Below, piece by piece: positions 1 through 4,592 of a DNA stretch of 5,984 nucleotides. The notes beneath the pieces were generated by a model that searched no databases, was not told the origin of the DNA, and was given only the letters and a program-made list of their open reading frames with translations. This DNA comes from DATESZ01 sp035283845 (GTDB lineage: Bacteria > Desulfobacterota > Syntrophia > Syntrophales > JACQWR01), in the NCBI GenBank assembly GCA_035283845.1, contig DATESZ010000095.1:1-5984 (forward strand), in the 5' to 3' direction. The stretch's first letter is position 1. The number at the start of each line of letters is the position of its first letter. Both the position numbers and the translations under genes were made by a program.

Positions 1-180
1 GCGGAAGCGGAGTCGCTCAGATTGCAGAGAGCAAATATTTCGCCTGATCTTATTGAGTTGAGAAAAATCGAGGCCAATATGAAGGCGATAGAAAAATGGA
101 ACGGCATCCTTCCCCAGGTTACAGGCGGGGGAGCGGTGCCCCTGATCGGCTTGGGAGATGTAACGAAGGGCGGAAAGTAG
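1..180 (+). CDS. SPFH/prohibitin-family protein, C-terminal part (5' end outside window)
   Basis: The first frame is open from base 1 to the TAG at 178-180 and gives the last 59 residues of a protein. The visible part starts AEAESLRLQRANISPDL, continues with an IELRKIEANMKAIEKWNG stretch, and ends in LPQVTGGGAVPLIGL followed by a short basic tail. The order of an Ala/Glu-rich helix, an 'L..ELRKIEA..KAIEKWNG' segment and 'LPQVTGGG..PLI' is the usual C-terminus of bacterial prohibitin/band 7 (SPFH) proteins. Those are membrane-anchored scaffold proteins that oligomerise and are often linked to membrane protease control. The N-terminal membrane anchor and the SPFH core are outside the window, so the subfamily cannot be fixed. 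The next gene on the same strand has its own promoter starting 4 bases after this stop. Confidence 0.8.
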   Translation, partial: AEAESLRLQRANISPDLIELRKIEANMKAIEKWNGILPQVTGGGAVPLIGLGDVTKGGK

Positions 181-183
181 TGA

Positions 184-211
184 TTGAAAAGCCGATTGTT
201 TTGTGTATAAT
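184..211 (+). promoter_or_regulatory. Sigma70-type promoter for the desulforedoxin/histone-like gene
   Basis: A -35 box TTGAAA (184-189, five of six consensus bases) and a perfect -10 box TATAAT (206-211) are separated by 16 bases. Transcription would start near 218 and leave a leader of about 50 bases before the ATG at 267. This is the best-matching promoter in the window and suggests strong, independent expression of the downstream gene. A small hairpin, TGTAG (236-240) with CTACA (246-250) around a five-A loop, lies in the leader just before the ribosome binding site; its role is unknown. Confidence 0.72.
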
Positions 212-252
212 TGCGCCGGCTAATGTGTGGGTGTTTGTAGAAAAACTACATT

Positions 253-259
253 AAGGAGG
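253..259 (+). promoter_or_regulatory. Ribosome binding site that decides the start at 267
   Basis: AAGGAGG is a near-perfect Shine-Dalgarno. It lies 7 bases before the ATG at 267, but almost touches the in-frame ATG at 261 (1 base). The second ATG is therefore the likely start. Confidence 0.75.
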
Positions 260-266
260 AATGGTC

Positions 267-578
267 ATGGCAAAGGCAAAGCAAGGAGATCTGTTAAGTT
301 GTACGGAGTGCGGTCTTATCGTTGAAGTATATGAAGCGTGCGGATGTGCAGCAGCGGAGATTATGTGCTGCGAGGCGCCAATGGCGAAAGGCAAGCCCGC
401 TGCCGACAGGGCAAGAAAAAAGGCAGCAGCTAAGGCTGCCCCAAGCGCAGCCAAAGCGGGAAAGGCAGTGGCGGCCTCCAAGGCAGTAAAAGCATCTGCC
501 AAACCAAAAGCCGCCGCAAAGAAAGCGCCGGCGAAGAAAGGGCCAGCAAGAAAAACAGCCAAAGCTGCCAAAAAGTAA
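267..578 (+). CDS. Desulforedoxin-like metal-binding knuckle fused to a Lys/Ala-rich histone-H1-like tail
   Basis: The protein is 103 residues from the ATG at 267; an in-frame ATG at 261 would add two residues but sits too close to the Shine-Dalgarno. Residues 7-39 follow the desulforedoxin pattern, the fold also found at the N-terminus of desulfoferrodoxin: GD...CTECG (Cys12, Cys15), a V-E-V strand, and a CC pair (Cys34, Cys35) followed by Met39. These four cysteines would bind one Fe or Zn. Two more cysteines (C25, C27 in ACGCA) sit in the connecting loop, which is about three residues longer than in desulforedoxin. From residue 40 to the end the chain is almost only Lys, Ala, Pro, Gly and Ser with a few Arg, has about one basic residue in three and a single acidic one (Asp47), and resembles histone-H1-like bacterial DNA-binding tails. 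There is no signal peptide or membrane segment, so it should be cytoplasmic, perhaps nucleoid-bound. It is followed by a terminator, so it is monocistronic. Function is unknown; DNA or RNA binding through the tail is inferred from charge only. Confidence 0.82.
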   Translation: MAKAKQGDLLSCTECGLIVEVYEACGCAAAEIMCCEAPMAKGKPAADRARKKAAAKAAPSAAKAGKAVAASKAVKASAKPKAAAKKAPAKKGPARKTAKAAKK

Positions 579-612
579 TGCCTGTTTTACCGTAAAATAA
601 ATACAGTTCGGC

Positions 613-657
613 AAACCCCTCATTCATGTCCGTCGGGTGAAAGAGGGGTTTTGTTTT
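613..657 (+). terminator. Rho-independent terminator between convergent genes
   Basis: A perfect 9-bp stem, AAACCCCTC (613-621) with GAGGGGTTT (643-651), encloses a 21-base loop and runs into TTTTGTTTT on the + strand. It lies 34 bases after the stop of the histone-tailed gene. The T-run overlaps the def stop codon (656-658) on the other strand. The hairpin can also form in def mRNA, but the T-rich part there is farther away and weaker, so bidirectional use is only possible. The loop is long for a classical terminator. Confidence 0.75.
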
Positions 658-1231
658 AACAGGAGATATCGCCTTGAAACAATTTGTTGAAGAAGACGCT
701 TCTTTTCTTAGGATAGGAAATGGCGCCTTCATAATCCACGATAAGCTTCCCGTTAAGGTGATCAATCTCGTGCTGTACGACGCGGGCTAAGAAATCCGTA
801 TAACGGGCGTTTATTTTCCGGCCCTTTATGTCCACAGCCCTGACCTTGATTTCGGAAAATCTTCCCACTTCCACCTGGATTTCGGGACAGGAGAGACATC
901 CCTCCGCCATATAGACAAGCTCCCCTCTCGCTTGAGTGATGCGGGGGTTGATCAACAGGTCGTAATTTTCTTCATCCTTCGTCCAGGCGCTTTTGTTGTC
1001 GAATCCCTTGTTCCTGAAAACGATAATTCTTTTACCGATGCCGATCTGAGGCGCCGCCAGTCCTAACGCATCTTCCCTGACGAGGAATGCCTCCATCAGG
1101 GTATCAACGTGCCTTATTCCATTATTGTCGATGGGGACGGGAATATCAGTACAGGCAGTCCGCAGGATGCGTGCATCTGCCTCGTTGATTGTCTCCTCGT
1201 TCCAGAGTGTCAAAACCGGCTTTTGCGACAT
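656..1231 (-). CDS. def: Peptide deformylase
   Basis: This 191-residue enzyme removes the formyl group from the N-terminal Met of new proteins at the ribosome, using a bound divalent metal. All three family motifs are present: motif 1 ALGLAAPQIG (residues 55-64, with Gln62), motif 2 EGCLSCPE (110-117, metal ligand Cys112), and motif 3 QHEIDHLNG (153-161, ligands His154 and His158, catalytic Glu155). Motif 1 normally starts with Gly (GxGLAAPQ), but here that position is Ala55. The catalytic residues are intact, so it should be active. It is about 20 residues longer than the E. coli enzyme, partly from a basic, Phe-rich C-terminal extension after residue 172. The ATG at 1231 is the only reasonable start, although the sequence before it (AAAAAGCA) has no good Shine-Dalgarno. 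The common downstream partner fmt is absent: the gene faces a convergent neighbour and stands alone under its own promoter. Confidence 0.95.
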   Translation of the reverse strand: MSQKPVLTLWNEETINEADARILRTACTDIPVPIDNNGIRHVDTLMEAFLVREDALGLAAPQIGIGKRIIVFRNKGFDNKSAWTKDEENYDLLINPRITQARGELVYMAEGCLSCPEIQVEVGRFSEIKVRAVDIKGRKINARYTDFLARVVQHEIDHLNGKLIVDYEGAISYPKKRSVFFNKLFQGDISC

Positions 1232-1269
1232 TGCTTTTTAACCAATAGAAGTAATATTGCGTTTTGTAT

Positions 1270-1298
1270 CTTATAACACTAACCAACCATCGTTTCAA
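1270..1298 (-). promoter_or_regulatory. Sigma70-type promoter for def
   Basis: Read on the - strand, TTGAAA (1298-1293, five of six consensus bases) is followed after exactly 17 bases by TATAAG (1275-1270, five of six). Transcription would begin near 1263, giving a leader of about 30 bases before the def ATG at 1231. Confidence 0.6.
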
Positions 1299-1319
1299 GG
1301 AATTGTGGTACTTGATTTC

Positions 1320-1347
1320 TAAACATTTTTTATGCACTTGATAAAAT
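1320..1347 (+). promoter_or_regulatory. Weak candidate promoter for the radical SAM gene
   Basis: TAAAAT (1342-1347) matches five of six -10 bases. The best sequence 16 bases upstream, TAAACA (1320-1325), matches only four of six -35 bases. The divergent gap must hold some promoter for the + strand gene, and this is the best candidate, but AT-rich sequence makes chance matches likely. Confidence 0.25.
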
Positions 1348-1409
1348 TGCCCGCCTTTGTTAGCTTGGGCGCACAAATCGGCGATCTGCCGGGGGAGTTT
1401 TTTCTGCTT

Positions 1410-1416
1410 GGGGAGA
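1410..1416 (+). promoter_or_regulatory. Ribosome binding site supporting a TTG start
   Basis: GGGGAGA lies 4 bases before the TTG at 1421 (core GGAG at 1412-1415, 5 bases away). The in-frame ATG at 1445 has no purine-rich sequence at a suitable distance, so the TTG is preferred. Confidence 0.5.
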
Positions 1417-1420
1417 AATT

Positions 1421-2671
1421 TTGTTTAACCGTATAATTACTAAAATGGCCCGTCGGGAATTTGCCCGCGTGATGAGATTCGAGGAAGGTAGAAAACCGGA
1501 GATTCCTCCCGGAGATCCCTTGCCCCGTCTCCTCTACCTGCATATCCCCTTTTGCGAAAGGCTGTGCCCTTACTGTTCATTCCATCGCGTGCCCTTCCAG
1601 GAAGCTTTGGGCCATGAATATTTTTTCGCCCTCAGGAGGGAAATTCTGCTCTATAAGGAAAAAGGATATGAATTCCGTGGCTTATACGTTGGCGGCGGTA
1701 CGCCTACGGTCATGATCGACGAATTGGAGGAAACCCTGAACTATGCGGAGAAGTGTTTCCAGCTCAAGGAAATCTCCGTGGAGACCAATCCTAACCATCT
1801 GACGGAAAAACACCTGAGAGCCCTGAGACGGGCCGGTGTAAACCGTCTTTCCGTCGGCATACAGAGCTTCGACAATGGCCTGCTCAAGGCCATGGACCGT
1901 TACGAAAAGTACGGCAGCGGAGAGGCCATTGCCGAACGGCTGAAGGCAACCCTGGGATATTTCGAAACCTTAAATGCCGATATGATCTTCAACTTCCCCT
2001 CGCAGGACCTGGCTCTGCTGGACAGGGACCTGGACATACTGATGGATCTCGGAATAGACCAGATCACCTACTATCCTCTCATGGTTTCCGACGTTACACG
2101 CCGGTTGGTAAAGCAGACGCTGGGTAAGGTCGATTATGGCAAGGAAGCGAAGCTTTACCGACAGATCGTAAAAAGGCTGACGCCAACCTATGCCTTTTCC
2201 TCTGCCTGGTGTTTTTCCAAGAAAAAATCCTCTTCTATTATCGATGAATACATCGTCGATTACGATGAATATGCCGGGTTGGGAAGCGGTTCCATAGGAT
2301 ATCTCAAGGGCGCCTGTTACGCGAACACCTTTGATATTCCCCGCTATATAGCCCTGATCAACCAGGGTAAGTCTCCATTGCGGGCATCCCGTGATTTCAC
2401 TATGAAAGACAAGATGCGCTATGATTTTCTGATGAAACTCTTCGCTACGAAACTTGATGTAACGGCCTTTCAGAAGAAATACAACGGCAGTCTCTACCGG
2501 CATCTCTGGCCGGATATTCTTGCTTTTTCCATCATCGGCGGTTTGCAATACAATGCGCCTTATCTTCATCTGACTAAAAATGGACATTACTTCTGGGTCA
2601 TCATGATGAGGGAATTTTTTATTGCCGTGAATAACTTCCGGGATTATTGCCGGGATAGCATCGCATCGTGA
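1421..2671 (+). CDS. Radical SAM protein of the HemN/HemW (coproporphyrinogen III oxidase-like) family
   Basis: The 416-residue protein has the radical SAM cluster motif CERLCPYC (Cys45, Cys49, Cys52) in a HIPFC..LCPYCSF context, a SAM-binding GGGTPT (91-96), VETNP (120-124), the family signature GVNRLSVGIQSF (139-150), and DMIFNFPSQ (187-195), equivalent to the D-L-I-x-G-x-P-x-Q of relatives. GLGSGSIGYL (286-295) matches the GLGAGAHG-type segment of HemW. The cluster motif is followed by Ser-Phe, as in HemW, not by the fourth Cys of true HemN. The HNxxYW motif tied to heme binding in HemW is not evident before residue 286. The C-terminus (about 390-412, WVIMMREFF..VNNFRDYC) is unlike classical HemW. 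It probably acts in the cytoplasm in porphyrin or heme handling, but whether as decarboxylating oxidase, heme chaperone or something else is open. The TTG start is supported by GGGGAGA; an ATG at codon 9 would lose nothing essential. It stands alone between two non-operonic neighbours. Confidence 0.85.
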   Translation: MFNRIITKMARREFARVMRFEEGRKPEIPPGDPLPRLLYLHIPFCERLCPYCSFHRVPFQEALGHEYFFALRREILLYKEKGYEFRGLYVGGGTPTVMIDELEETLNYAEKCFQLKEISVETNPNHLTEKHLRALRRAGVNRLSVGIQSFDNGLLKAMDRYEKYGSGEAIAERLKATLGYFETLNADMIFNFPSQDLALLDRDLDILMDLGIDQITYYPLMVSDVTRRLVKQTLGKVDYGKEAKLYRQIVKRLTPTYAFSSAWCFSKKKSSSIIDEYIVDYDEYAGLGSGSIGYLKGACYANTFDIPRYIALINQGKSPLRASRDFTMKDKMRYDFLMKLFATKLDVTAFQKKYNGSLYRHLWPDILAFSIIGGLQYNAPYLHLTKNGHYFWVIMMREFFIAVNNFRDYCRDSIAS

Positions 2672-2771
2672 CGAATAAGGGGCCGGCCCGCCAAAAAAAG
2701 AGGGGGAAAATACGTCAGAGGGCTATATGCTGCACCCGATACAGATGTCCGAAAACGATAGTACTTAGAGC

Positions 2772-2798
2772 TTGACATGCTCAGGGATTTCGGATAAG
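2772..2798 (+). promoter_or_regulatory. Candidate sigma70 promoter for rpsT
   Basis: A perfect -35 TTGACA (2772-2777) is followed after 15 bases by GATAAG (2793-2798, four of six); TAAGAA at a 17-base spacing is a poorer alternative. Transcription would start near 2806, about 30 bases before the TTG start. The bases after the -10 (AACGCGTCC) are GC-rich, as in many growth-rate-controlled ribosomal promoters, so such control is possible. Short 4-bp arms (GAGC 2768-2771, GCTC 2779-2782) flank the -35 box and may be chance. Confidence 0.5.
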
Positions 2799-2823
2799 AA
2801 CGCGTCCTCAGCATAAAGAAAAT

Positions 2824-2829
2824 GGAGGG
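2824..2829 (+). promoter_or_regulatory. Ribosome binding site of rpsT
   Basis: GGAGGG lies 6 bases before the TTG at 2836. No in-frame ATG or GTG sits nearby that would leave an intact S20 N-terminus, so this site decides a TTG start. Confidence 0.75.
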
Positions 2830-2835
2830 TTCCTA

Positions 2836-3096
2836 TTGGCAACACATAAATCTGCGGAAAAAAGAGCTTTGCAAAATGAAAAACGCCGGGCAAGAAATGT
2901 CGCATTGCGGTCCGGCATTAAAACAACCATTAAGAACGTGCTTATGGCGGTAGAAAAGAAGGACATGGGGGAGGCAACAAAGTCTTTGAAGAATGCCATA
3001 CCGGCAATTGCCAAGGCTGCCGCCCATGGCGCTTTTCATAAAAAGACCGCGTCCCGCCGCATATCGAGGATGACCAAAAAAGTAAATGCCATGTAA
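2836..3096 (+). CDS. rpsT: 30S ribosomal protein S20
   Basis: The 86-residue protein starts MATHKSAEKRALQNEKRRARN and keeps the S20 layout: a basic N-terminal helix (KSAEKR...NEKRRARN), a central SGIKTTIKN segment, and a C-terminal HGAFHKKTASRRISRM block near residues 65-80. Length and charge are normal for S20, which binds 16S rRNA early in assembly of the small subunit and ties its 5' domain to helix 44. The start codon is TTG at 2836 with a good Shine-Dalgarno. E. coli rpsT also starts with UUG, which there takes part in autogenous translational control, so the rare start may be kept for the same reason (inference). The gene is monocistronic, with its own candidate promoter and a convergent neighbour. 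Confidence 0.97.
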   Translation: MATHKSAEKRALQNEKRRARNVALRSGIKTTIKNVLMAVEKKDMGEATKSLKNAIPAIAKAAAHGAFHKKTASRRISRMTKKVNAM

Positions 3097-3112
3097 CTGC
3101 TTATGTTGTTGA

Positions 3113-3140
3113 GGCTGTAGACTTTAGGCTGTAGGCTGTT
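3113..3140 (+). repeat. Short tandem heptamer repeat, four units
   Basis: The units are GGCTGTA (3113-3119), GACTTTA (3120-3126), GGCTGTA (3127-3133) and GGCTGTT (3134-3140), in unbroken 7-base register. Flanking bases TGAG (3110-3113) and CTCA (3147-3150) can pair, and GGCT-GTT-AGCC (3134-3144) can form a small hairpin, so the repeat may fold. It starts 17 bases after the rpsT stop. Function unknown. Confidence 0.65.
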
Positions 3141-3174
3141 AGCCGTCTCAGTAAAACGTCGCCCTTGATGAAAA

Positions 3175-3190
3175 TGTTTGATTTCAAACA
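3175..3190. repeat. 16-base inverted repeat, operator-like
   Basis: TGTTTGA (3175-3181) and TCAAACA (3184-3190) are perfect inverted copies around a 2-base centre. The shape resembles a binding site for a dimeric regulator, but it lies between two gene ends and not before a gene. As a hairpin its loop is too short, and no T-run follows. Confidence 0.45.
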
Positions 3191-3430
3191 GAAAGCCACA
3201 ACAGAGAATTGCCCTTTAATGTCGGTTGAAGAGTCTATGACAGTTAATACGTCAAGTAACCCATAAGGAGCCCTTTTGTTTCCCTTTGAGTTATCACAAA
3301 AAGAAGGATGTCTCTATTTTTCCTGTCGAAAATTCTGCCAGTACTTTTACATATAATATCCCCATTCCCGGGATAAAATCGTCCGGCATTTCTCTTTCAG
3401 TGCCAAGGAGACATGCAGTCCCAGAAAAAA

Positions 3431-4579
3431 TCAGTCCGCCTGTTTCCTCAGATACGCCGGTATTTCCAGATCCGGGTCCTCTTCCTCAATAACATCAATC
3501 TTCGCCGGACCTGTTGCATCAATAAACTTCCCCTCCCTGATGTAGGCCGGGGTGGAAAGGTCACCACGCCTGTAATGGCCGAGTTGTGTCACATTGGACA
3601 TATTAAGTTTTTTTGCGCTCACGTCCTCAAAACCCGTGGCTATAACGGTGATGCGGATTTCGTCAAGCATCGTCTCATCCACAACCGTTCCGAAGATGAT
3701 ATTGGCATCTTCATGGGCTTCCGCCTGGATAAGAGAAGAAGCCTCGTTAATCTCGTAAAGGGACATGTCCGGTCCGCCGGTAATATTGAGCAGGATGCCC
3801 CTCGCACCGTGAATGGTGTTATCTTCCAGGAGGGGGGAAGAAATTGCTTTTTGCGCAGCCTCTACGGCCCTGTTTTCTCCGCTGCCGACACCCGTGCCCA
3901 TAAGAGCCAGCCCCATCTCTGACATCACGGTTTTTACATCGGCAAAATCGAGATTTATCAGACCAGTCACAATAATCAGGTCGGAAATGCCTTTTACCGC
4001 GTGGTACAAGATATCATCCGCCTTGTTGAAGGCTTCCAGAAGCGTGAAATTTTTCCCCCCCATACTGAGGAGTCTCTGGTTGGGCACGGCAATCAGGGTA
4101 TCTACAATCTTCCGTAATTCTGAAATTCCTTCTTCCGCCTGGAGGTTTCTTCTCTTCCCCTCAAACTGGAATGGCTTGGTCACAATGGCTACCGTAAGTA
4201 TCCCCAGGTCCTTGGCAATTTCCGCGATAACGGGCGCGCCGCCAGTACCGGTTCCGCCGCCCAAACCGGCGGTGATAAAAACCATATCGGCCCCTTCGAG
4301 GTGCCCCCTGATAAGGTCCTTAGTCTCTAAGGCCGCTCTCTTCCCAATATCGGGATTCGAACCGGCGCCTAATCCCTTTGTAACCTCTACACCCAACTGC
4401 AACTTCACCGGCGACAGGGAGCTACTCAAAGCCTGCGCGTCCGTATTGGCAACCATAAAATCCACGCCCCTCAGGCTATAGGATATCATGGTGTTCACCG
4501 CATTGCCGCCCCCGCCGCCGATCCCGATGACCTTGATTTTTGCCGAATTTATTGCGTCTGGAACAGATAATTCAAACAT
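3431..4579 (-). CDS. ftsZ: Cell division protein FtsZ
   Basis: FtsZ is the tubulin-like GTPase that polymerises into the division ring at mid-cell. The 382-residue protein has the N-terminal nucleotide-binding start KVIGIGGGGGNAVN (16-29), the tubulin signature GLGGGTGTGGAP (105-116), and the T7 loop NLDFADVK (209-216) with the catalytic Asp211 and Asp214. The globular part ends near residue 318 (TVIATGFE). A linker of about 50 residues leads to the conserved tail DLEIPAYLRKQAD (370-382), which binds FtsA and other partners. The linker holds a second, tail-like TPAYIRE (343-349). The loop before NLDF reads TGLINLDF where PGLINLDF is usual. The start is ATG at 4579 behind a very strong Shine-Dalgarno. 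The gene lies 12 bases downstream of ftsA and is surely cotranscribed with it; it is the last gene of the cluster because rpsT is convergent. Confidence 0.98.
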   Translation of the reverse strand: MFELSVPDAINSAKIKVIGIGGGGGNAVNTMISYSLRGVDFMVANTDAQALSSSLSPVKLQLGVEVTKGLGAGSNPDIGKRAALETKDLIRGHLEGADMVFITAGLGGGTGTGGAPVIAEIAKDLGILTVAIVTKPFQFEGKRRNLQAEEGISELRKIVDTLIAVPNQRLLSMGGKNFTLLEAFNKADDILYHAVKGISDLIIVTGLINLDFADVKTVMSEMGLALMGTGVGSGENRAVEAAQKAISSPLLEDNTIHGARGILLNITGGPDMSLYEINEASSLIQAEAHEDANIIFGTVVDETMLDEIRITVIATGFEDVSAKKLNMSNVTQLGHYRRGDLSTPAYIREGKFIDATGPAKIDVIEEEDPDLEIPAYLRKQAD

Positions 4580-4582
4580 AAG

Positions 4583-4592
4583 CCTCCTCCTT
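4583..4592 (-). promoter_or_regulatory. Strong ribosome binding site of ftsZ overlapping the ftsA stop
   Basis: On the - strand the sequence is AAGGAGGAGG, ending 3 bases before the ftsZ ATG; its AAGGAGG part (4592-4586) is 6 bases away. The first A is the last base of the ftsA stop codon TAA (4594-4592). This favours high FtsZ output relative to FtsA and possible translational coupling. Confidence 0.85.

Larger units (their letters stand above)
3097..3430. other. Convergent intergenic region between rpsT and ftsZ, no gene seen
   Basis: These 334 bases separate the stops of two convergent genes. They contain the heptamer repeat at 3113-3140, the inverted repeat at 3175-3190, and a 6-bp stem TATCCC (3357-3362) / GGGATA (3370-3375) with a 7-base loop. 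That last hairpin could lie in the ftsZ 3' leader on the - strand, but no clear T-run follows it. The run TTTTTT directly after the ftsZ stop on the - strand is not preceded by a good hairpin. The short open frame on the + strand at 3286-3492 begins with TTG, has no clear Shine-Dalgarno, runs into ftsZ and resembles no protein I know. I therefore see no convincing terminator for either gene. Confidence 0.6.

Noticed and set aside
251..623. Two open frames on the - strand opposite the histone-tailed gene
   Set aside because: Their Ala/Phe/Leu- and Cys-rich composition is what antisense reading of Lys/Ala codons produces; the + strand has the promoter, Shine-Dalgarno and terminator.
1349..1403. 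Leader hairpins (GCCC/GGGC at 1349-1370 and CGGC-GATCT-GCCG at 1379-1391, then a T-run) as a riboswitch or attenuator before the radical SAM gene
   Set aside because: The stems are only 4 bp, the T-run is 6 bases away from the second stem, and no known riboswitch core is recognisable.
1970..2587. 205-residue open frame on the - strand
   Set aside because: It lies wholly antisense inside the radical SAM gene, whose motifs confirm the other strand.
2680..2689. GGGCCGGCCC palindrome after the radical SAM gene as a terminator
   Set aside because: It has no loop and is followed by an A-run and not a T-run on the + strand; the - strand has no T-run either.
3286..3492. 68-residue open frame on the + strand
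   Set aside because: It starts at TTG without a clear Shine-Dalgarno, has a Ser/Pro-rich composition and overlaps the ftsZ end antisense; likely a chance frame.
3813..4481. 222-residue open frame on the + strand
   Set aside because: It is antisense to ftsZ and is a mirror of its conserved GTPase coding sequence.
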